Of a stretch of DNA of 64,000 nt, positions 1 through 6,641 are shown piece after piece. The stretch lies in NCBI RefSeq assembly GCF_004343505.1, contig NZ_SLXU01000004.1, positions 1-64,000 on the forward strand, written 5' to 3'. The notes beneath the pieces are model-generated. The model was not told where the DNA came from. It saw only the letters and a list, made by a program, of their open reading frames with translations, and ran no database searches. Positions within the stretch are counted from its first letter, which is position 1, and each line of letters opens with the position of its first letter. Made by a program: the position numbers and the translations under genes. Source of the DNA: Rhodovulum bhavnagarense. GTDB lineage: Bacteria > Pseudomonadota > Alphaproteobacteria > Rhodobacterales > Rhodobacteraceae.

Positions 1-241
1 CCCTTTTTTCCAAAAATGTCATAAATCCACAAAAAACATCGCAACTCACTGATAATGCAGATAATTCCAAAAAGACAGAAAAAGAGAGAAAGGCGTTACA
101 GGGGCGCCATCTCTCCGGCGAACCCGCGACTCCCCGTTATCCACATGGTTATCCACACGATCATCCACCGAACGCTCCCTGGCCGCCGACTCGGACAGGA
201 TCAGAGCTTGGGGCCGGACAGGAAAAAACCGGTCCGGGCGC
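1..241. other. AT-rich intergenic stretch with DnaA boxes
   Basis: This stretch is much richer in A and T than the rest of the window, especially the first 100 bases, and lies downstream of the leftmost RTX gene. No convincing gene is visible. It carries two perfect DnaA boxes (137-145 and 149-157), a weaker related 9-mer at 161-169 and two GANTC (CcrM-type) sites near 128 and 190. An AT-rich region beside tandem DnaA boxes is what a replication origin or a DnaA-controlled promoter looks like, but the left side is cut off by the window, so this is only a possibility. Confidence 0.55.
137..157 (+). promoter_or_regulatory. Two tandem perfect DnaA boxes
   Basis: TTATCCACA occurs at 137-145 and again at 149-157, 12 bp start to start in the same orientation. 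This is the consensus high-affinity DnaA binding 9-mer. A degenerate third copy (TCATCCACC) follows at 161-169. Two perfect copies so close together are not expected by chance in GC-rich DNA. Role (origin, titration site or promoter control) cannot be decided here. Confidence 0.7.
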
Positions 242-2644
242 CTAAAGGAACAGGAAGTCACCGGCATCGATCTGCTCGATTTCGATTCCCTCCAGCGTGA
301 TCATGTGTCCCCCATGGTCGATCCGCAGCCCGTCCGCAGCGCTGGTAATGTGCAACGCATCGAACTTGCCTTGCTGACCCTGCCCCGCAACGCCATCCAG
401 CCGCAGACGGTCAAGCCCCACCTGGAAATCGGTGATCGTGTCATGTTCGCCCGCGCTGAACTCCGAAAACACGAACAGATCCTTGCCCGGTCCACCCTCC
501 AACCGGTCATCGCCAGTGCCACCGTTCAGGCTATCCGCGCCCGCTCCCCCGAATAACAGGTCCGGCCCCGGACCTCCGCCGATGAAATCGTCGCCGTCGC
601 CACCCTCAAGCCTGTCCTCGCCTTCGCCGCCCCCCAGGCTGTCTGCGCCTTCGCCCCCGATCAGCAGATCCCGCCCGGCCCCGCCCCCAAGCGAGTCATG
701 GCCGCCGCCGCCATCGATCAGGTCATGCCCAAAACTGCCCGCCAGCGTGTCGTTGCCCGCCTCGCCCAAGACAATGTCATCGTCCGGGCCACCGCTGGCA
801 ACGTCGTTATCCCCGCCGCACAGGATGCTGTCGGCGCCAAGCCCGCCCCCCACCGTATCGCGCCCGTCCCCGCACAGGATCGTGTCATCGCCGGTGCCCC
901 CGCCGATATCGTCATTCCCCGCCCCGGCCTCGACCAGGTCGTTACCGTCAGAGGCCGCGATCATGTCATTGCCTGCCAATGCCTCGATCACGTCATTGCC
1001 CGCCTGGCCCAACAGCGTGTCATCCCACTGGGTTCCGGTCAGCGTGTCATCGCCGGCCGCGCCCTCGACAAGGTGGCCCATGCCGGTGCTGCCCGAATCG
1101 GCCGGCGCGGGGGGCGCGTCAGGTTTGGGCTGCGAGATCGGGCCTGGAACGGGCACCGGCAGAGGATCGCTGAGTTGCAGCGGGGCCGGCACGATCTCGT
1201 AGCGCGAGACAGATACCGACAGCAGCGCGGCGATATCCTCTGCATCGAATGCCGTGCCGTCCCAGCTGTGAAGGTTCAGAATTTCCTCGCCGTAGGTCAC
1301 GATCGCGCCCCAGCCTGTCGTTTCGACCTCAAGCTGCTGGACCCCATGCAGGAATGGCCAAATCGAAAGATCCAACATGTCTTCACCGGGGCGGATGTCG
1401 GTAATCACGTCGACCGCGCCATCGACCCCGAGCAAGAAGGTATCGCGCCCCGGCCCCCCGGTCAGGGTATCCGCGCCCGGCCCGTCACTGATCACGTCAT
1501 CGCCGCCACCGCCCTCGATCACCCCGGAATCGGAGGACAGCGACAGGATATCATCGTCATCGCCCCCGCTGACCGGCCCATCGGCACCGGCAAGAACCAC
1601 TCCCGGCGACACGCTGACGGAAATCTGGCTCAGGCCCGGTTCGCTCGCCGAGGCGACAAGAATGGCAAACCCCGCATCGGTGCGGGCCATGCCCAGTCCA
1701 GAGACATCGGCAAGCGACAAACCGGGCTGGTCGGCGATGCTCGCCAAATGGACAAGCCGTCCCTCGGCCGTCAACCGAAACACTGTCACGCCGTCGTCGC
1801 CGCCAGCAGCAGACACGAAGACCTGGTCACCAACCGTGACACTGGCAAGTTGTCCGGCCTCGGCAAAACGTGTGTGCAGCGTATCGACAACATGATCTGT
1901 CACGCTCAGCCCCCCGTTTTCGGCGACCTGGAACACCGTCAGGCTCGATGTGCCCGCTGCGGCCGCGATCAGGTAGGTCGCCCCATCCAGGCGGACGGCC
2001 TCAAGCGCGGTGACGGTCTGGACCGGCACGCTGTCGGACACGCCAAGGGCCGAAACCGGCTCTGGCGCCGACATGCCGTCGACCCTCAGGATACTGATGC
2101 CATTTTCGGTGGCAGAAGCGGCGGCAACGAAAAGGCCCTGCGCGGTCTCGATCGCTTGCAGATCCGACACCCCGGCGAGATAGGTTGCCTCGCTATCTTG
2201 CAGGGTCACCCCCACGCCGGGACTGCCGGTTTCATCCACCGCGAACAGCGTCACCCCCGGCGCCGCCCCTTGCGCCGCCATGACAAACCCTTGCCCGTCC
2301 GGCCCTGCCGCCGCAAGCGTCACCCCATCCCCGGGCAGGCCACCCGGATCGAAAAGCGCCCCCTGCCCCGCGCCCCCGCCGGCGAGGGCGGCCTGCCAGG
2401 CCGGTGCCGCGATGCTTCCCCCAAGCCCGACAACCGACAGCGCGATCCGGTCATCCGGCAAATGCACCTGCATTCCCGTCACCTGCGGCACAAAAACGCC
2501 GGGCGCGACTGAATAGGTCACGCCCCCGGCATGATCGGTGACATGCCATGCCGCCGCGCCATCGGGCACGATTGATACGGCACCCAAAGGCGCCCCCGTT
2601 CCGCCAAGGGCCGATGTGCCCTGCGGTTCCACCAAGATTGTCAT
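242..2644 (-). CDS. RTX calcium-binding protein with propeller-like N-terminus
   Basis: About 800 residues with no classical signal peptide, expected to be secreted by a type I (ABC-MFP-TolC) exporter through an uncleaved C-terminal signal. Roughly the first 350 residues repeat short units of the form FVAAA-x-GISVFRV-x-G-L, which suggests a beta-propeller (inference). A short RTX block (GGDDDD...GGPGRDTF) follows, then a Pro-rich linker, then a longer RTX array of GGxGxDxxx nonapeptides and a C-terminal tail ending GDFLFL. The ATG at 2644 is preferred over a GTG 30 bases upstream because neither has a strong ribosome site and the ATG gives the better N-terminus. It is the last of a minus-strand row of RTX genes. 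Function of the N-terminal domain is unknown. Confidence 0.85.
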   Translation of the reverse strand: MTILVEPQGTSALGGTGAPLGAVSIVPDGAAAWHVTDHAGGVTYSVAPGVFVPQVTGMQVHLPDDRIALSVVGLGGSIAAPAWQAALAGGGAGQGALFDPGGLPGDGVTLAAAGPDGQGFVMAAQGAAPGVTLFAVDETGSPGVGVTLQDSEATYLAGVSDLQAIETAQGLFVAAASATENGISILRVDGMSAPEPVSALGVSDSVPVQTVTALEAVRLDGATYLIAAAAGTSSLTVFQVAENGGLSVTDHVVDTLHTRFAEAGQLASVTVGDQVFVSAAGGDDGVTVFRLTAEGRLVHLASIADQPGLSLADVSGLGMARTDAGFAILVASASEPGLSQISVSVSPGVVLAGADGPVSGGDDDDILSLSSDSGVIEGGGGDDVISDGPGADTLTGGPGRDTFLLGVDGAVDVITDIRPGEDMLDLSIWPFLHGVQQLEVETTGWGAIVTYGEEILNLHSWDGTAFDAEDIAALLSVSVSRYEIVPAPLQLSDPLPVPVPGPISQPKPDAPPAPADSGSTGMGHLVEGAAGDDTLTGTQWDDTLLGQAGNDVIEALAGNDMIAASDGNDLVEAGAGNDDIGGGTGDDTILCGDGRDTVGGGLGADSILCGGDNDVASGGPDDDIVLGEAGNDTLAGSFGHDLIDGGGGHDSLGGGAGRDLLIGGEGADSLGGGEGEDRLEGGDGDDFIGGGPGPDLLFGGAGADSLNGGTGDDRLEGGPGKDLFVFSEFSAGEHDTITDFQVGLDRLRLDGVAGQGQQGKFDALHITSAADGLRIDHGGHMITLEGIEIEQIDAGDFLFL

Positions 2645-2761
2645 GCGCTGCACCACCCCGATGCACGCCCCCACACCGGGAACAGGATCGGCGGCAGCGG
2701 TCAGGCATGTCTTAACGAATTGTGGCGGAGATGCGGCCCTTGCGACGGATTTTGATAAAGG

Positions 2762-3184
2762 TCAGGGAATCATCAGCGCCCCCAACAGCGCATCGATCAA
2801 CCGAGCGCGCGCGGACTCGTCCAGGGCGGCCCCTCGCCGCCGCGCCGCCAACGGGCCGCTGCGCGCCCCGCCCGCCGCCTCGATCCGGGCCACCAGAACC
2901 GAGGAACCCACCTCTTCGACGACCAGAACCAGGTCGCCACCTTCGGTCACCTCATCAACCGCGCGCCCCGACCATGCCTTTGTGCGGGCAGAAAACAGCG
3001 CGCAAAGATCAGGGGACGGCGCGGCCTTATCCCCCTCGAAGACGCAGCGCACCAGCAAGACCTGACGGGATCGTCCCATGGCAGCCCCCTCGAACGGCAC
3101 GGCCAGCAGCGCCGCCCCGCCAAGGACGGCGCGGCGGGTCAGCGTCCCGGCCAGGTTCCGCGGGGCCATGACAGGCGGTTTCAC
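2762..3184 (-). CDS. Small exported protein with Tat-like signal, unknown function
   Basis: A protein of 140 residues whose N-terminus reads TRRAVLGGAALLAVP, a twin-arginine-type signal: two Arg, a hydrophobic stretch of Ala/Leu, then small residues. The GTG start is chosen because GGAGGAG lies 7-8 bases upstream; an internal ATG at 3169 has no such site. The mature part is short, has two Cys (VRCVFEG and DLCALF) and alternating Val/Leu/Glu strands, and is not a family I recognise. It sits between two RTX genes on the same strand, so it might be co-expressed with them, but nothing in its sequence ties it to type I secretion. Confidence 0.65.
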   Translation of the reverse strand: MKPPVMAPRNLAGTLTRRAVLGGAALLAVPFEGAAMGRSRQVLLVRCVFEGDKAAPSPDLCALFSARTKAWSGRAVDEVTEGGDLVLVVEEVGSSVLVARIEAAGGARSGPLAARRRGAALDESARARLIDALLGALMIP

Positions 3185-3296
3185 GTTGCGCTCCTCCGGT
3201 TGGCATCACGGGCCGGGCGGTCGGCCCGGCCCCGAAACTCTATCTTACCGGGGCGCCCCGCAATAGCGATACCGTCACCCCCTTACGCAAAAGCGT

Positions 3297-3328
3297 GAAC
3301 CCGCCGTGGTCGATGCCGCGGCGGGTTC
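3297..3328. terminator. Possible hairpin terminator after the 3393-6374 RTX gene
   Basis: A 9-bp inverted repeat, GAACCCGCC (3297-3305) and GGCGGGTTC (3320-3328), lies 65 bases beyond the stop of the RTX gene. On the minus strand a TTTT run follows about 5 bases after the stem; on the plus strand GTTTTTCC follows. It could work in either direction. The U-run on the gene strand is short, so confidence is low. Confidence 0.35.
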
Positions 3329-3392
3329 CCCGTTTTTCCTGCGAGGCATCTGCGCGCGCCGGAAAAGGCCGCCCGCACCCCCTCGCGTCCGT

Positions 3393-6374
3393 TCAGACGA
3401 AGGTGAAGTCGTCGACCTCCAGCGTCTGCACGCTCAACCCGTCGCCAAGGACGTTTATCACGTGACCATCATAGGCAATCTGAACGCCACCCGTGATGTT
3501 GGAGACGTCAAGCGCAGCGATGTAACCGGCCATGCCCGCACCGCCATTGTCGACCCCGATCATCAGGAAGCTGTCCACCCCGATCTCGAAATCCTCGATC
3601 ACGTCGACGCGCGGCGCGGTGAAGGCATCGAAGTTGAAGTTGAACTGATCCGCACCAGCGCCGCCCGACATCGTGTCATTGCCGTCGCCGCCGTTAATCG
3701 TGTCATCCCCATCGCCGCCGCGAATGACGTCGTGACGACCGCCGCCGGCAAGGAAATCGTCACCCCCACCGCCGTAGATCGTATCGTCACCCTCGCCACC
3801 GCCAACCGAGTCGTTGCCCGCGCCGCCCTCGATATAGTCGGTGCCAGCACCGCCGCCGATGTCGTCATTGCCTTCGCCGCCATAAACGGTGTCAGCCCCA
3901 AGCGACGCGCCCATCGTGTCGTTGCCGTCATCGCCGTAAAGCACGTCATCGCCAGCGCCGCCATTCACAACGTCATTGCCGGTGCCGCCGGACAGATAGT
4001 CATCGTCCATGCCACCGCCCATGAAGTCGTCGCCACCCTCGCCGTAAAGCGTGTCATTCCCGGTGCCCCCGCCGATCGAGTCATCCCCGTCGCCGCCCGT
4101 CACCGAATCCGCACCATCGCCCGCGCCGATATTGTCGTTCCCCGCGCCGCCGTCGATCGTGTCATCGCCCCCAAGACCGAACAACGCGTCGTCACCGCCA
4201 AAACCGGTGATCACGTCAGCACCAGCCGTGCCGGTGATGTTAACAGGATCATCACCAGCATCTTCGATAACACCGGTCGCCGAAATGGACGTGCCATCGC
4301 CGGTTTCCTGGTAGTCAAAGGTTGCCTGGCTGAAATCGCCTTGCAAGGTCACGGTGGTATCGGCCAGGCCGTCCCCATCGGTGTCGATATCGAGAATGGC
4401 AGAGCCCATCGTCACGGTCACGTCATCCTCGCCAAAGCTTGCACCCTCGACGAACAATTCGTCATCGTCGCCAAAGCCCTCGATAACATCGCCATCCAGT
4501 TCCGCCGCGGTGCCGGTGACGGTATCCGCACCTCCGTTCAGCGCGACCAGTTGCGGCGCAGCATTGCCCTCTATGACGTCATCGCCCTCGCTGCCGGTCT
4601 CGTTGACATAGCTGCCACCGGTTTCAACGTCGGACCCTTGGATGTTGCCCACGAAGATACCAGAATCGTAGGCCGAGTCCCCGGTATCGGCCACCGCGAC
4701 GGTTACCGTGTTCAGGCCCGGTTTCACCGGCGCGACCACGGTCAGCAAGCGCGAGAACCCGTCATACTCGGTGTCGAAGGTACCGGTATAGGGATCGCCA
4801 TCCGTCCCATCATCGCCGTTGTTGTTATAGAAATTGCCCACGGTCGTGATCGAGGTGCCTGTGATCGACAGGGGCTGCGCGGGATCGTTGTTGAACAGCG
4901 CATAGTTGACGCCGTTGACGTAGATCGCCGCGATATCAACGAAGGAACTATTGACATATTCCGGGTACTCGTCTGACCCGAAGAACACGTCGAAACTGAT
5001 CGAGGGCTGATCGCCCAGGTCAGAGGCATTGAACGTGAAGGTCAGCAACGAGGCGTCGTTGGTACTGCCCGCGCCCGGATAGGCATCCTGCGCTGTTTCG
5101 GTCAGGCGCGGATCGCCCGGTTCGAACAGAACACGGGTATAGCTGGAAGACGTGTTCTGCGTTCCCGGTCCATCACCAGAGGTCAGGAATACGCCGCGAT
5201 CCAGTCCGACGATGGCCTCTGGATTATCCGGGTCGGAAACTTCGAAAATCGTGTGCCCCTCGGGCAGCAGCGCAACACCCTCGATCGCACCGGTATAGTA
5301 GAGGTCAACGGGTGTGATCGTATCACCGGCAAAAAGGTAGGACGAGATGTCGCCGAAATCCTGCGGCCCTGCAATCGTTTCGCCGATACCGGGATTGTGG
5401 GCAAGTTCGGGATCAAGTTGCAAGACGGTATTGCCGCCCACCGCGGTTTCCAGCAACAGCCCAGACGCATCCGATGCCAATGTGTAATAGAAGGTGGCCT
5501 CTGGCGTGTCGTCACCGGTCGTTTCGACCGTGACCACGCCATCGGTGACCGTCACCGCATCAGGACTGACACCCTCGATGATGATCCGGTCGCCGAAATC
5601 GATACCCTGGATCCGGTCCTCGTTCAGCTCACCCGGCGTGCCGCGCACAACGTCAAGCCCCGGACCCGGATTGACGATATCGTAGCCGACACCGGTATCG
5701 GGTGAAAAACTGCCGGAATTGATGTCATCATTGCCCGCGCCACCAAACAGCTGATCGTTTCCATTACCGCCGGTGATCGTGTCATTGCCATATTCGCCGT
5801 CGATCGTGTCACTGCCGCCCAGGCCATCGATCGCGTCATCGTCGCCCCATGCCAGGATACTGTCGTCGCCCTCGGTGCCCGCAAAGGGATCGGCATCGAT
5901 CGCCACGCTCACAGGCAGAGCCGCAGACCACTCGGCACCCGGCGCAAACGGACCGTCGGGGATCAGGGTCAGATCACCGTTGGTCAGGAAATCATCGATC
6001 TCTGCCGCGGTGGGTACCGCACCGGCCCCGAGCGGATCACCGGACAGCACGAACATGTGGGTCGGGTTCAAACCGGACGTATCGATCAGGATCAGCACAT
6101 CGGTCACGTTATCACCCAGCGTGATCCGGCCCATCCCGGCCTCGTAGTAGTCATCGATGAATGGCGTATCACCCAATGCCAGGTTGAAGATACGTCCAGA
6201 CGTCTCGTCGAGCGATCCACTTACATCGGACGCGTCCTCCGGTTCGGGATTGGCCGTGAACGTGAACGCCAAGTCATCGGTGCCACCAATTTCCAGCACC
6301 GAGGCTTCTGGCGACTCCGCCCCCGCCGGATTATCTACAAAGCTAAAGCCCGTCAGCGTGTAAAGAGTAGACAT
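3393..6374 (-). CDS. RTX protein with choice-of-anchor L domain
   Basis: A 993-residue secreted protein. Residues about 165-225 form a first RTX block (GDDAIDGLGGSDTIDG...). Residues about 365-580 match the choice-of-anchor L pattern: GVFLTSG, then DASLLTFTFNA, then the signature FFGSDEYPEYVNSSF and an Asn-rich loop. This domain is found in surface and secreted adhesion-type proteins. Residues about 715-905 form a long RTX array, and the protein ends LEVDDFTFV, a typical type I tail with no cleaved N-terminal signal. AGGAGAGCGAC precedes the ATG. Residues about 714-942 are encoded by DNA that appears identical to part of the neighbouring protease gene. A calcium-dependent matrix or adhesion protein is the likely role (inference). 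Confidence 0.9.
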   Translation of the reverse strand: MSTLYTLTGFSFVDNPAGAESPEASVLEIGGTDDLAFTFTANPEPEDASDVSGSLDETSGRIFNLALGDTPFIDDYYEAGMGRITLGDNVTDVLILIDTSGLNPTHMFVLSGDPLGAGAVPTAAEIDDFLTNGDLTLIPDGPFAPGAEWSAALPVSVAIDADPFAGTEGDDSILAWGDDDAIDGLGGSDTIDGEYGNDTITGGNGNDQLFGGAGNDDINSGSFSPDTGVGYDIVNPGPGLDVVRGTPGELNEDRIQGIDFGDRIIIEGVSPDAVTVTDGVVTVETTGDDTPEATFYYTLASDASGLLLETAVGGNTVLQLDPELAHNPGIGETIAGPQDFGDISSYLFAGDTITPVDLYYTGAIEGVALLPEGHTIFEVSDPDNPEAIVGLDRGVFLTSGDGPGTQNTSSSYTRVLFEPGDPRLTETAQDAYPGAGSTNDASLLTFTFNASDLGDQPSISFDVFFGSDEYPEYVNSSFVDIAAIYVNGVNYALFNNDPAQPLSITGTSITTVGNFYNNNGDDGTDGDPYTGTFDTEYDGFSRLLTVVAPVKPGLNTVTVAVADTGDSAYDSGIFVGNIQGSDVETGGSYVNETGSEGDDVIEGNAAPQLVALNGGADTVTGTAAELDGDVIEGFGDDDELFVEGASFGEDDVTVTMGSAILDIDTDGDGLADTTVTLQGDFSQATFDYQETGDGTSISATGVIEDAGDDPVNITGTAGADVITGFGGDDALFGLGGDDTIDGGAGNDNIGAGDGADSVTGGDGDDSIGGGTGNDTLYGEGGDDFMGGGMDDDYLSGGTGNDVVNGGAGDDVLYGDDGNDTMGASLGADTVYGGEGNDDIGGGAGTDYIEGGAGNDSVGGGEGDDTIYGGGGDDFLAGGGRHDVIRGGDGDDTINGGDGNDTMSGGAGADQFNFNFDAFTAPRVDVIEDFEIGVDSFLMIGVDNGGAGMAGYIAALDVSNITGGVQIAYDGHVINVLGDGLSVQTLEVDDFTFV
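3550..4235. repeat. 686-bp direct repeat, copy 1 (RTX array and flank)
   Basis: This block recurs at 6778-7463 in the same orientation with a constant offset of 3228 bases and, as far as I can compare, no base differences: translations match in more than one frame across its length. It covers the main RTX array and part of the C-terminal region. Outside both ends the two genes diverge at once, except for a short nearly identical stretch at the extreme 3' ends. Confidence 0.9.
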
Positions 6375-6530
6375 GTCGCTCTCCTAACTTCCCCCCGCCC
6401 GCGATCCGCTCAGGCCACGTGCCTTCGCGGAAATGGCGGGCATTGCCGGGGACCCCGCGCAAACGAGGTCGCGGTCCCCTGCAAGACACCAGGCACCCCC
6501 AATGGACATGAGGTAACACCCATAAGGTTA

Positions 6531-6559
6531 ACGCTAGGGCTGCGCGGCGAGTCGGTCAA
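6531..6559 (-). promoter_or_regulatory. Possible promoter of the choice-of-anchor L RTX gene
   Basis: Read on the minus strand: TTGACC, a 17-base spacer, then TAGCGT. The -35 hexamer is one base off consensus and the spacing is ideal, but the -10 is weak. It would give a leader of about 150 bases before the gene at 6374. No other gene lies downstream in that direction. Confidence 0.35.
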
Positions 6560-6641
6560 GGAAAACGGATATTTGACCGCCCGAAAGAACAGGGAACCAG
6601 ACCAAAAGAGCGATTATGCGCGTTGCTTGACGCGCGTCCGT

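Noticed and set aside
698-2512. Long plus-strand open frame opposite the leftmost RTX gene
   Set aside because: It is made of short Ala/Val/Arg-rich repeats mirroring the GGxGxDxxx codons of the RTX array on the other strand and has no ribosome site or family match.
3600-4230. CRISPR-like regular spacing in the RTX arrays
   Set aside because: The period is 27 bases, equal to nine codons, the repeats are imperfect, and the frame encodes GGxGxDxxx; there are no cas genes.
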